A stretch of 64,000 bases of DNA. Origin: Sulfuritalea sp. GTDB lineage: Bacteria; Pseudomonadota; Gammaproteobacteria; Burkholderiales; Rhodocyclaceae. The notes under the pieces are model-generated. The model was not told the origin of the DNA and did no database searches. It worked only from the letters and a program-made list of their open reading frames with translations. Positions 29,811-40,547 of the stretch are shown here, piece by piece (position 1 is the stretch's first letter; the number at the start of each line of letters is the position of its first letter). The stretch spans positions 1 through 64,000 of the forward strand of contig NZ_JAFLDR010000014.1 in the NCBI RefSeq assembly GCF_017302275.1. Direction: 5' to 3'. The position numbers and the translations under genes are program-made.

Positions 29811-29961
29811 GTGAAACACCTTTGCCCGGAGCCACCTGTGACTTACGCGCGAAGCGCGCCGATTGGTAACCCCCCGCGAGGGGGGAAGGGGGGCGGGCCT
29901 TCAATTCACCTTTCGCGTGTTTCATCATCAGCGGGTGGCTCTTGCTGCCATGAGCGTTAGG
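29811..29961. repeat. ~150-bp interspersed element, copy A
   Basis: It begins GTGAAACACC, contains a GCGCGAAGCGCGC palindrome and a C6-GCGA-G6 hairpin, then CCTTCAATTC, GTGTTTCATCATC and ends GAGCGTTAG. The same ordered blocks occur at 59392-59544. The ends include inverted GTGAAAC/GTTTCA. It fills the gap between the BON gene and hldE and runs past the hldE start codon. Confidence 0.6.
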
Positions 29962-30459
29962 GACGCGACGGTGAACTACCCGGCGCCGGCCTTCGAAGCC
30001 AAAGTCGTCGCGCCCGCCGACCTGGCGCAAAGCATTGCGGAACTGCCGCGGCCGCTGGTGTTCACCAACGGCTGCTTCGACATCCTGCATCGCGGGCATG
30101 TGACCTACCTGGCGCAGGCGCGCAGCCTCGGCGCCTCGCTGATCGTGGCCGCCAACTCCGACGATTCCGTCAGGCGCCTGGGCAAGGGCGACGACCGCCC
30201 GGTCAATCCGCTGGCCGATCGTATGGCCCTGCTGGCTTCGCTCGAAGCCGTGTCGCTGGTCACCTGGTTCGACGAGGACACCCCACTCCAGCGCATCCTC
30301 GATTGCCGGCCGGACGTGCTGGTCAAGGGCGGCGACTGGCCGGTGGAAAGGATCGTCGGCTACCGCGAGGTCATCGCCTGGGGCGGCAGCGTGCATTCCA
30401 TCCCCTTCATCCACGAGCGCTCGACCACGGCGCTGATGGACAAGATCCGCCGCCTCTAG
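29950..30459 (+). CDS. rfaE2: D-glycero-beta-D-manno-heptose-1-phosphate adenylyltransferase (HldE C-terminal type)
   Basis: The 169-residue nucleotidyltransferase activates heptose-1-phosphate for lipopolysaccharide core synthesis. Motifs are 'LVFTNGCFDILHRGHVTYLAQARSLGASLIVAANSD' (HxGH) and the downstream 'VLVKGGDWPVERIVGY'. The separate kinase half is not in the window. The start is uncertain: the ATG at 29950 lies inside the interspersed element, and a GTG at 29971 would give VNYPAPAFEAK. Both are without a strong ribosome-binding site. Confidence 0.9.
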   Translation: MSVRDATVNYPAPAFEAKVVAPADLAQSIAELPRPLVFTNGCFDILHRGHVTYLAQARSLGASLIVAANSDDSVRRLGKGDDRPVNPLADRMALLASLEAVSLVTWFDEDTPLQRILDCRPDVLVKGGDWPVERIVGYREVIAWGGSVHSIPFIHERSTTALMDKIRRL

Positions 30460-30527
30460 GGCCGGTTCGAAAGTCGGCGCCCAACAGGGACCTCCTTCGG
30501 TCGCGGGCGCTACGGGGATCTGGGGAT

Positions 30528-31841
30528 CTACCCCGGTGTCCGCCGCAGGATCATGTCGCGCACCAGGTCGATGTGCCCGCGCAGGGTGTAGAGCATGTCG
30601 GAAAAGGTCAGAGGGGTGCGGATGTGGCTGGCATCGACCTCGATGCGGTCGAGCTTTTCCAGCCATTCGGCGCGGCTGTGTGCGGCCGGGTTCTCGTTGA
30701 TCTCGTTTTCGAGGAACTTGAGCTCGCCATAGCGCCGGTAGATGCGTGAACGCACGCGCCAGCCGTAGATCTGCGGCGCGAACTTGAACAGCGGGATCAG
30801 CACCGCCAGCAGCGGCACGATCATCACCACCATGCGGTCGACCAGCGTCGCCGCCCAGAACGGCAGGTAGCGCTGCAGGAAAGGCTTGCCCGACTTGTAA
30901 TAGCGCGCGGCCTCTTTCGACAAGGGAAACGGACTATGTCCGGCGCGCGGAAACTCGCCGGGAACCTGGAACACCCCATGCTCGCCGTGCACCTCGCTGG
31001 CCGCCTGCATCAGCAGGTCGATCAGTGCCGGATGCGTGTCCTCGCGCAACAGCACGGTCGCCATCGGCGACACCAGTTGCATGTCCCGCGGCGGGATGTC
31101 CTGCACCAGGTCGATCGCCCCGCGCGGCAGCACCAGCCGGGACAGGTGGGGAAAGCGCCGCGCATAGGCCTCGGCATGGGTGAAGTTCATCAGGCGCACG
31201 CCGGGCGTGTAGAGCAAGGTCCAGATCAGCGCGGACTGCGTCGGCCCAACGACGAACACCGCGTCGATTTCGCTCTCTCGCAGGCTGTCCACCACACCCA
31301 GTCCGCCGGCCTCGACCAGCTTCGAGTTGCGGGTGTCGATGCCGTTCGCCGCCAGCAATTCCAGGGCCAGTTGTTGGGTGCCGCTGCCCGCCCCCCCCAC
31401 TGCGATGCGTTTGCCCTTGAGGTCGAGCAACTTGTCGCCACCGCGCAAGGCCGCCTCACGATAGAAGACCCACAGCGGCTCATGGTAGAAGTCGCCCAAT
31501 GAAACCAGTTCCTCGTCCTCCCCCGGACGCGCCGTGCCACCCTGGACGAAGGCGGCATCGACTTCGAAATCCGGGTCGCGCAGGCGTTGCAGGTTCTCGG
31601 TCGAACCAGCGGAAGGCAGGACCACCAGTTCGATGCCGTAGCGCGCCAGGACGTCCTTGTAGCGTGCCGCAAAGCGCTGGTAGGCGCCGGCCTCGCCACC
31701 GGTGCTGATGATCAGGCGGTCGGGCGGCGCCGGCTTGATGAATTGCGCCGCCAGCCAGAACGCCGCCGCGGCGAGCAGCAGGGACGGCAGCGCGATGAAG
31801 ATGATGTCGCGCCAGGAAACCAGCTTGAGCTTTTCAGGCAT
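30528..31841 (-). CDS. TAXI-family TRAP solute-binding protein with C-terminal membrane helix
   Basis: The 437-residue protein is anchored by an N-terminal helix ('IIFIALPSLLLAAAAFWLA'). It contains the TAXI binding fold: 'ISTGGEAGAYQRFAARYKDVL', 'LPSAGSTENLQRLRDPDFEVDAAFVQGG', 'DLKGKRIAVGGAGSGTQQLALELL'. A second membrane segment, 'RMVVMIVPLLAVLIPLFKFAP', and a cytoplasmic-type tail follow. Membrane-anchored TAXI proteins without nearby TRAP permeases are common in Proteobacteria and their ligand is unknown. No permease is adjacent here. Confidence 0.88.
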   Translation of the reverse strand: MPEKLKLVSWRDIIFIALPSLLLAAAAFWLAAQFIKPAPPDRLIISTGGEAGAYQRFAARYKDVLARYGIELVVLPSAGSTENLQRLRDPDFEVDAAFVQGGTARPGEDEELVSLGDFYHEPLWVFYREAALRGGDKLLDLKGKRIAVGGAGSGTQQLALELLAANGIDTRNSKLVEAGGLGVVDSLRESEIDAVFVVGPTQSALIWTLLYTPGVRLMNFTHAEAYARRFPHLSRLVLPRGAIDLVQDIPPRDMQLVSPMATVLLREDTHPALIDLLMQAASEVHGEHGVFQVPGEFPRAGHSPFPLSKEAARYYKSGKPFLQRYLPFWAATLVDRMVVMIVPLLAVLIPLFKFAPQIYGWRVRSRIYRRYGELKFLENEINENPAAHSRAEWLEKLDRIEVDASHIRTPLTFSDMLYTLRGHIDLVRDMILRRTPG

Positions 31842-31937
31842 GCGATGCGGGAGACCGGGAGCGGAGTGCGGGCCGTCGGATCAGCCGTGGCACGGCGCCC
31901 GGCGACGCCGAGCCCACGCCGACCCGCCTGACGCCGA

Positions 31938-32396
31938 TCAGAACGGAATGTCGTCCTCGAAATCGTTGAAGTTGCCGCCTGCCGGCTGCGGCGCGGCCGC
32001 CGGACGACTGCCGCCAGCCGCTCCGCCGCCGCTCTCGCGCGGCGGAGCGTCGCTCATGCCTTCGCGCGAACCGAGCATTTTCATTTCATTGGCGACGATT
32101 TCGGTAGTGTAGCGCTCCTGGCCTTCCTTGTCGGTCCATTTGCGGGTGCGCAGGGCGCCCTCGACGTACACCTGCCGCCCCTTCTTCAGGTATTGCCCGG
32201 CGATCTCGGCCAGCTTGCCGAAGAACACCACGCGATGCCATTCGGTGGCCTCCTTCTTCTCGCCGGTGGCCTTGTCCTTCCAGGTGTCCGTGGTGGCGAT
32301 GGTGACGTTGGTGATCGAATCGCCGTTGGGCGTGTAGCGCACTTCCGGATCGCGGCCCAGGTTGCCGACGATGATGACCTTGTTGACGGATGCCAT
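31938..32396 (-). CDS. ssb: Single-stranded DNA-binding protein
   Basis: The 152-residue protein has an OB fold ('[20 protein letters not shown]', '[61 protein letters not shown]'), a Gly/Ala/Pro-rich linker and the acidic tip 'DFEDDIPF' that recruits replication and repair proteins. uvrA lies 2.1 kb away on the other strand, an arrangement loosely like the E. coli uvrA/ssb pair but here separated by an MFS gene and gene remnants. Confidence 0.97.
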   Translation of the reverse strand: MASVNKVIIVGNLGRDPEVRYTPNGDSITNVTIATTDTWKDKATGEKKEATEWHRVVFFGKLAEIAGQYLKKGRQVYVEGALRTRKWTDKEGQERYTTEIVANEMKMLGSREGMSDAPPRESGGGAAGGSRPAAAPQPAGGNFNDFEDDIPF

Positions 32397-32408
32397 GCGA
32401 ACTCCTCC

Positions 32409-33644
32409 TCAGGATTTTGGTTCAAGTATGCCATGCGGCGCCGGCGCTGTCGCCGCCTGCCTGCGCAGCGGAACCCCCGGCATGGTGACCGCCGCGACCA
32501 GCCACAGCGCCGCCATGGCGGTGCCGCAAAGGAACACCGCGCCCGCCTCGTAGTGCTTCACCAGCCAGCCGCCCAGTGCGCCGCCAAGGAACAGGCCGAA
32601 GGCCTGCGTCGTGTTGTAGACGCCGAGCGCCGCACCCTTGGCGTTCGGATGCGCGATGCGCGAGATCAGCGAGGGCAGCATGGCTTCGAGGATGTTGAAG
32701 GCGACGAAGAAGCTCAGCAGGCCGCCGACCACCACCGTGTAACTCGTGCTGCCGCGCCACAGCACCAGCAGGGTAAAAAACAACAGGACGATCGCGGCAA
32801 CGAAAACCGGCTTCACCTGGTTGCACTTCTCGGCCAGGATGATCGCCGGCACCATCAGCACGAAGGACGCCAGCACCGCGGGCAGATACACCTTCCAGTG
32901 CGATGCCAGCGGCAGGTCGCCATAGCGCACCAGCAGGCCGGGAACCACGACGAACATCGCCATCTGCACCATGTGCAGCGTGAAGATGCCGAAATTCAGC
33001 CGCAGCAGGCGGGTGTCCAGCAGCACGTCGCGAAACGGCGGGCGCGGCCCTTCCGGCGGCGGCGGCGCCGGCGGCACGACATGGGTCACCAGGCCGATCG
33101 CCGCGAGGGCGAGGATTGCCGTCATCCAGAACAGGCCATCCATGCCGATCGCCGCATACAGCGCCGGCGCGGCCACCAGCGAGAAAGCGAAGACGAGGCC
33201 GATCGAGGAGCCGATCATGGCCATGACCTTGGTCCGGTGCTGTTCGCGCGTGAGGTCGGCCGCCAGCGCGGTGACCGCCGCCGAGATCGCCCCGGCGCCC
33301 TGCAGCACGCGGCCGACGATGGTCCACCAGATGTCGGTCGACAGCGCCGCCACCGCGGAACCGAAGGCGAACAGCAGCAGGCCGACGACGATCACCTTTT
33401 TGCGGCCGAAGGCATCCGAGGCCATGCCGAAGGGGATCTGGAACATGGCCTGGGTCAGGCCGTAGGCACCCAGAGCAATGCCGACCAGGGTCAGGTCGTT
33501 GCCGCCCGGGATGGCCTCGGCATGGATCGCGAACACCGGCAGGATCAGGAACAGGCCGAGCATGCGCAGCGCAAATATCGCGGCAAGCGCGCCGCCCGCG
33601 CGCTTTTCATCGCGGCTCATGGCGTCTGGGGTGGGGGAAAGCAT
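32409..33644 (-). CDS. MFS transporter (multidrug/YajR-like)
   Basis: The 411-residue protein has about 12 membrane segments: 'IFALRMLGLFLILPVFAIHA', motif A 'IPFGMASDAFGRKKVIVVGLLLFAFGS', 'WWTIVGRVLQGAGAISAAVTALAADLT' (antiporter motif C region) and 'ALGVYNTTQAFGLFLGGALGGWLVKH'. Drug/proton antiporter family 1 is likely; substrate unknown. Starts at 33644 (MLSPTPDAM) or 33620 (MSRDEKRAG) are both possible, neither with a clear ribosome-binding site. It ends 12 bp before ssb. Confidence 0.88.
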   Translation of the reverse strand: MLSPTPDAMSRDEKRAGGALAAIFALRMLGLFLILPVFAIHAEAIPGGNDLTLVGIALGAYGLTQAMFQIPFGMASDAFGRKKVIVVGLLLFAFGSAVAALSTDIWWTIVGRVLQGAGAISAAVTALAADLTREQHRTKVMAMIGSSIGLVFAFSLVAAPALYAAIGMDGLFWMTAILALAAIGLVTHVVPPAPPPPEGPRPPFRDVLLDTRLLRLNFGIFTLHMVQMAMFVVVPGLLVRYGDLPLASHWKVYLPAVLASFVLMVPAIILAEKCNQVKPVFVAAIVLLFFTLLVLWRGSTSYTVVVGGLLSFFVAFNILEAMLPSLISRIAHPNAKGAALGVYNTTQAFGLFLGGALGGWLVKHYEAGAVFLCGTAMAALWLVAAVTMPGVPLRRQAATAPAPHGILEPKS

Positions 33645-33812
33645 GGGGCTTGGTCGGTAGTGCGAGGTTTCTGAATCCGGTGGAGGCGTTCGGTTCCGGC
33701 GGCGAGCGGACGAAGGCGGCGGGAAGCCGTGCATTAGATCACGAATGGACGGGTGCCGCCATGCATGGGCCGGCCCGGTTCTGGCGAACGGGCCCTGCCC
33801 GCGATCCGCATC

Positions 33813-33835
33813 CCGTGCCGCCAGCACCGACTTTT
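33813..33835 (-). repeat. ~26-bp dispersed repeat next to the CapK-like remnant
   Basis: On the minus strand AAAAGTCGGTGCTGGCGGCA then CGG, 5 bp past the stop codon of the remnant, in a zone of broken genes. Confidence 0.7.
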
Positions 33836-33840
33836 GGCGA

Positions 33841-34123
33841 TCAATCCGCCACCAGCGAGAGGAATTCCTCGAACTTGCCGCTGGCGGCAGGCAGCAGGCG
33901 GTCGCGGTAGTCGAAACGCAGCGCGAAGGGATGGCCCAGCGCTCGCTGCACGACGGGGATAAACGCTGCTTCCTCGGCGGCGCTCAGGGGGCGTTCGACC
34001 ACCAAGCGCAGCTCCAGCGCATCGACCGCGGTCTGCACCATCTGGTACTGGCGGATCGGGGCGATGGCGCCGTACTCGGCAAAGCCGACCAGCGGCCAGA
34101 TCACGCGGATCATCGGCAGCGAA
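33841..34123 (-). pseudogene. Remnant of a phenylacetate-CoA ligase/CapK-like gene (C-terminal end)
   Basis: The last ~90 codons read '...GFAEYGAIAPIRQYQMVQTAVDALELRLVVERPLSAAEEAAFIPVVQRALGHPFALRFDYRDRLLPAASGKFEEFLSLVAD', like the C-terminal domain of CapK/PaaK-type AMP-forming ligases ('RQYxxVQ', 'ALGHPFxxRxxYxDxLPxxxxGKFEdF'). The expected >300 upstream residues are absent: the frame runs into antisense of a TauE-like fragment at about 34120. A copy of the ~26-bp repeat adjoins its 3' end. Confidence 0.65.
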
Positions 34124-34405
34124 CTGTCGCAGGCCGGCAAGCCCATATCCGCCGGCCAAGGCATCGACGCCCTGGTCTCCATCGCCATCGACATCACGCG
34201 TTCCCTGATTTTCGGCAAGCTCGACCTGCTCGACATGTCCGGAGTAGTGCTGGGTAGCATGATCGGGCTGGCCTCCCTGCCCGGTTCCTGGGTCGCCTCG
34301 CTGCTGGTGAAGCGCATGGGGCACAAGACGCACATCGCGGTGATCGAGGCCCTGATCGCGCTCGGCGGCGCGAGCATCCTCTACCACGGCGTTCACGCGC
34401 TCTGA
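34124..34405 (+). pseudogene. Remnant of a TauE/SafE-family membrane protein (C-terminal end)
   Basis: About 93 codons read 'QAGKPISAGQGIDALVSIAIDITRSLIFGKLDLLDMSGVVLGSMIGLASLPGSWVASLLVKRMGHKTHIAVIEALIALGGASILYHGV', matching the last three helices of TauE/SafE (anion permease) proteins. The N-terminal two thirds are missing. It abuts the CapK-like remnant, so two unrelated gene ends have been joined head to head. A GTCTCCGGC-AAA-GCCGGAGAC hairpin follows. Confidence 0.65.
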
Positions 34406-34412
34406 AAGTCAC

Positions 34413-34433
34413 GTCTCCGGCAAAGCCGGAGAC
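34413..34433. terminator. Stem-loop after the TauE-like remnant
   Basis: Nine-bp perfect arms GTCTCCGGC and GCCGGAGAC with an AAA loop lie 7 bp after the remnant's stop. No T-tract follows, so termination would be weak. It separates the remnant zone from the uvrA promoter region. Confidence 0.55.
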
Positions 34434-34549
34434 GGTACCCCCTGCGCAAGACTCAGGCGAGAGAGCGAATTTATACCGAGCGAACAGCAGCTTCGCTCTG
34501 CCGGGCGCAGCGGCGTATATTTACCGGTTCCCCAACCCGAACATGCACC

Positions 34550-37422
<2,873 letters not shown>

Positions 37423-37426
<4 letters not shown>

Positions 37427-37755
37427 GCGGCTTCGAGAACTTCTCGCGCGAGGCGCAGCAGATCGAACACGAAATCGAGACCAAGGGCGTGATCCTCGGC
37501 ATCGACTGGAATGATGCCGTACGGGTACGCGAACTTGCGCGCCAGGCCTTTGATTGCAGGATCGGTGCGGTCGACTGCGAACCGGACGATCCGACCGATC
37601 GCGCCCGCCTCGAACTGTTCGGCCTCGCCCAACTCATGCTGACGGTGATGAAGGAAAGCGCCGACAACGGCATCCATACCCACGGCGGCGCGGCTTGGAA
37701 GGCGCTGGCCCAGGCACTCTGGGCGGAGCACGACCTGCGCCAGGGCAATCCCTGA
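37423..37755 (+). CDS. Conserved hypothetical protein coupled to uvrA
   Basis: The 110-residue soluble protein [20 protein letters not shown] starts inside the uvrA stop (ATGA), so it is translationally coupled. Its C-terminal part, '[49 protein letters not shown]', looks conserved and helical. I do not recognise a named domain. Coupling to uvrA suggests a repair-related or simply co-expressed role, unproven. Confidence 0.75.
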
Positions 37756-37761
37756 GTCGCG

Positions 37762-38886
37762 TCAGGCGCTGATCAGCTTGAGGTCAAACGCGCGCTCGAT
37801 GAACCATACCAGCGCGATCACCAGCGTCAGCACCGACCCGCCGAGGTAGATGCCGCGCCGGTAGAAAGGCGTCTGGCGCAGGAACCAGGCGGAGGGCAGG
37901 AACACCGCGACGATCGCCAGCTGGCCGATTTCCACGCCGACGTTGAAGCCTAGCAGCGACAGCACCAGCGTCTCCTGCGGCAAGCCCAGTTCGGCCAGCA
38001 CGCTGGCGAAACCGAAGCCGTGGATCAGGCCGAAGCCGAAGGCGACCATCCAGCGCCGATGCTCGACCAGCGGCTTGAGATTGTTGGCGGCGGCCAGTAC
38101 CACTGAGGCGGCGATGGCCGATTCGACTAGCCGCGAAGGAAGTTCGATCAGGCCGAGCGCGGCCAGCGAAAGCGTGATCGAATGCGCCAGCGTGAAGGCG
38201 GTCACCACCCACAGTACCTCGACCAGCGACTCACGGAAGCGACCGACGCCGCGCCAGCGCCCGGCCTCGTGCACCAATACGGCCGGCAGCAGCAGCGAAA
38301 GCAGGAACAGGATGTGGTCGAAGCCGATCCAGATATGCCAGATGCCCTCGACCAGGTACTGCCCGAACTGGGCCAGGCGTGAGATTTCGGCCGCGGCGAA
38401 CTGCTGCTGCGCGCGTTGCGGCGCCAACACCGCCGTCTGGGAGGTGCCGTCCAGCCCCAGCCGCAACAGCCCGCGATGCAGTGCATCGAGATCGAACAGC
38501 AGGCGATAGTCGATCTGCAGGTCGCCGCCGCCAGCCGGGCAGGTGCCGGAAAGGCTCAGCACCGCGTAGGCGCCGTCGGTGTGCTCATCGACCAGATGGT
38601 CGGCGACCTCCAGTCTGCATTCACCGCCACGCTGCAGCGCGAGGCGGGCCAGCGCCCAGGCCGCGATGTCGGCATGGCGCGCTCGCAGTTCGCCCCAGGT
38701 GATCTCGCCATTGCCGTCGGCATCCAGCCCGAGCGCGAAATCGATGTCGCGCAACGCGATGTCCCACTGCCCCGACACCTCCCTGCCCTTGAAGTCGAGC
38801 ATCAGGTAGCTGTCGCTGGCCTTGTGCGCCAGGACTGGAGCCGAGAACAGCAGGAACAGGGCCAGCAGCCACCAGCGCCGCATCAT
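37762..38886 (-). CDS. HupE/UreJ-2-like membrane protein
   Basis: The 374-residue protein has a signal peptide (MMRRWWLLALFLLFSAPVLA-HKASDS) and a periplasmic domain with an EF-hand-like 'GLDADGNGEITWGEL' (residues about 53-67). About six to seven membrane helices follow, starting 'EGIWHIWIGFDHILFLLSLLLP' with the HupE-family 'HIWxGxDHxLFL' and 'FTLAHSITLSLAALG', 'FGLIHGFGFASVL' motifs. HupE/UreJ relatives are nickel or cobalt permeases; in this second group the metal is unproven. The ATG lies in a repeat copy shared with the end of the upstream TPR gene. Confidence 0.85.
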   Translation of the reverse strand: MMRRWWLLALFLLFSAPVLAHKASDSYLMLDFKGREVSGQWDIALRDIDFALGLDADGNGEITWGELRARHADIAAWALARLALQRGGECRLEVADHLVDEHTDGAYAVLSLSGTCPAGGGDLQIDYRLLFDLDALHRGLLRLGLDGTSQTAVLAPQRAQQQFAAAEISRLAQFGQYLVEGIWHIWIGFDHILFLLSLLLPAVLVHEAGRWRGVGRFRESLVEVLWVVTAFTLAHSITLSLAALGLIELPSRLVESAIAASVVLAAANNLKPLVEHRRWMVAFGFGLIHGFGFASVLAELGLPQETLVLSLLGFNVGVEIGQLAIVAVFLPSAWFLRQTPFYRRGIYLGGSVLTLVIALVWFIERAFDLKLISA

Positions 38887-40082
38887 CGCCGTGTCACCAG
38901 CGCCGACTCTTGCGCAAGGCGTCGCAATCGCGCGTCCTCGAAGCCGCTGCTGGCCAGCCAGTCGCGCACGGCCTGCGCGGCTGCGCCGTCTCCGGCCGCA
39001 ATCGCGGCTTCGAGCAGGATGCGGGCGTCGCGCGGTTCGCGTTGTACGCGGTAATTTTCGGCGGCAAGACGCAAGGCTTCTTTCGCGTTGCCGCGCAGGC
39101 GCAACTGGTAGCGGGCCTCCTCGGCCTGGTGTGTCGTATCGCCGCGCAGCCTGGCGGCGGCGAAGCGATCGTCCAGCATCTGCGCCAGGCGTGCCGCGTT
39201 GGGGCCCTTCACCGCCGCTTCGGCCTCCGCCAGCCGCAACAGCAGGTTGTCGGACGGCTCCCAGCCTGCCAGTTGCTTGAGCACGTCTTGTGGCCGGCCA
39301 GCATCGAGCAGGAAATCGCCCCAGGCGGCGAGCAGATAGACGTCTTCGCGACCCAGGGCGAGGGCGTCGCGATAATGCTTTTCGGCCAATTCCGGTTTGC
39401 CGCGCCAGTCGGCGACTTCGCCCAGATGGGTCAGCAACCAGAGCCGATTGCCAGGATCGCCCGCTTTCGCCAGCGCCGCCTGCAGGGTCTGATACGCGGA
39501 TTCGAGCTTGCCGCCGTAGGCTTGCACCAAACCAGTGCAAGCGCCAAACAAGACGGCACGATCCAGGCGTTGCAGTGCCTCGCATTCCCGTTGCGCCGCA
39601 ACATAATCGGCCTGAACCAGGAAGATCGCCCCACGCCAGGCGTGGGCCGTGGCGAGATCCGGATCCTGCGCCAGGGCAGCGGCAAAATCGTCGAGCGCAC
39701 CGACGAAATCATGCCGATACTGGCGCGCGAGGCCCCGGATTACCCTCAGCGAGGGCGGTAGCGGTTCGCCAAAGCGAGCGACTACTGCCTCGACATAGCC
39801 CACGTAGCGCGGGTCGCCGCGCGCCATGGCGAGGTCGAAGTAGCGCTCGGCCAGCTGCGCCGCGAGCTGCGGATTGTGTCCCGCCGCAGCTTGCGCACGG
39901 CGCAATCCGGCCAATTCCCGGGTCGTGCCGTCATTGGCGCGGACCGGCAATCGTTCGATCACCTCGGCATCGGTCGTCGGTTTACGCGGTGCAGCATCGA
40001 CGGCCGGAGCAAGCAACGACACTGCCGCAATCAAAACAAGCGCGCAAATGTCGATAACACGGGTCAACTTGGCGAAAGGCAT
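38883..40082 (-). CDS. TPR-rich exported protein
   Basis: The 399-residue protein starts MPFAKLTRVIDICALVLIAA with a signal sequence ('LLAPAVDAAPRK'). Tetratricopeptide-like helices follow throughout ('FVGALDDFAAALAQDPDLATAHAWRGAIFLVQADYVAAQRECEAL', 'PELAEKHYRDALALGREDVYLLAAWGDFLLDAGR'). TPR proteins scaffold other proteins; no partner is evident. Its last residues (QESALVTRR) and stop are encoded by a copy of the ~26-bp repeat (38886-38911), and the stop overlaps the HupE-like start. Confidence 0.85.
   Translation of the reverse strand: MPFAKLTRVIDICALVLIAAVSLLAPAVDAAPRKPTTDAEVIERLPVRANDGTTRELAGLRRAQAAAGHNPQLAAQLAERYFDLAMARGDPRYVGYVEAVVARFGEPLPPSLRVIRGLARQYRHDFVGALDDFAAALAQDPDLATAHAWRGAIFLVQADYVAAQRECEALQRLDRAVLFGACTGLVQAYGGKLESAYQTLQAALAKAGDPGNRLWLLTHLGEVADWRGKPELAEKHYRDALALGREDVYLLAAWGDFLLDAGRPQDVLKQLAGWEPSDNLLLRLAEAEAAVKGPNAARLAQMLDDRFAAARLRGDTTHQAEEARYQLRLRGNAKEALRLAAENYRVQREPRDARILLEAAIAAGDGAAAQAVRDWLASSGFEDARLRRLAQESALVTRR
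38886..38911 (-). repeat. ~26-bp dispersed repeat at the TPR/HupE-like gene junction
   Basis: On the minus strand it reads AAGAGTCGGCGCTGGTGACA then CGGCGA, 25-26 bp identical to the trpC copy. It encodes the last residues of the TPR protein (ESALVTRR); its final A is the first base of the first candidate ATG of the HupE-like gene. Confidence 0.85.
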
Positions 40083-40148
40083 AGGCGTTAAATGTCCGTG
40101 CTCGCCAAACGGGCGTCACGCTTTCCAATAATCCTTAGGAGTTTACAC

Positions 40149-40433
40149 ATGAGCAAGCTACTTTCGATCCTGATCGCTGCCGCCTTTGCCGCCGTTTCCG
40201 CTGGTTCGTTCGCTGCCTCGCACGCCGCCGCCGCCAAGGACGACAAGAAGATGGAGAAGAAGGAAGAGAAGAAGGACATGAAGGGCATGTCCGGCATGTC
40301 CGGCATGGAAGGCAAGAAGGACCAGAAGGGCATGTCCGGCATGAGCGGCATGTCCGGCATGGAAGGCAAGAAGGACATGAAGGGCATGTCCGGCATGTCC
40401 GGCATGGAAGGCAAGAAGGCTGAAAAGAAGTAA
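40149..40433 (+). CDS. Small exported Lys/Gly/Met/Ser repeat protein
   Basis: The 94-residue protein MSKLLSILIAAAFAAVSAGS has a signal peptide (cleavage near 'FAASHAAAAKDDKK'). It is followed by a Lys/Glu segment and three units of the type KKDMKGMSGMSGMEG (one with an extra SGM). A TAGGAG site precedes the ATG and a strong terminator follows, so it is an expressed-looking monocistron. Such Met-rich, low-complexity periplasmic peptides are often annotated as hypothetical; Met clusters could bind Cu+ or buffer oxidation, but this is speculation. The sequence is unlike its neighbours. Confidence 0.85.
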   Translation: MSKLLSILIAAAFAAVSAGSFAASHAAAAKDDKKMEKKEEKKDMKGMSGMSGMEGKKDQKGMSGMSGMSGMEGKKDMKGMSGMSGMEGKKAEKK

Positions 40434-40445
40434 TTCCAGCGTTCT

Positions 40446-40483
40446 GAATGAAAAAAGCGGGCTCCGGCCCGCTTTTTTCATTC
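40446..40483. terminator. Strong bidirectional intrinsic terminator
   Basis: Perfect 17-bp arms (GAATGAAAAAAGCGGGC and GCCCGCTTTTTTCATTC) with a TCCG loop give a GC stem flanked by A6/T6 on both strands. It ends the repeat-protein gene on the plus strand and could also stop the NAD(P)-binding gene on the minus strand. Confidence 0.95.
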
Positions 40484-40547
40484 CATTTCATCCGGATCGC
40501 GCGCTCGGCAACGACTAACCCCGGGGAAACCCGGCAAGCCAGGAGTT

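Noticed and set aside
29811-29961. Possible integron attC site, because the element ends in GCGTTAG and has inverted ends.
   Set aside because: The 5' end lacks a RYYYAAC core and there is no integrase or cassette array; the second copy ends GCGCTAG. Treated as an interspersed element.
34440-34549. A LexA (SOS) box upstream of uvrA.
   Set aside because: No CTGT-N8-ACAG match was found; only loose AT-rich stretches are present.
40200-40430. CRISPR-like array suggested by regular repeats.
   Set aside because: The repeats are coding, contiguous and in frame (KKDMKGMSG units), with no variable spacers.
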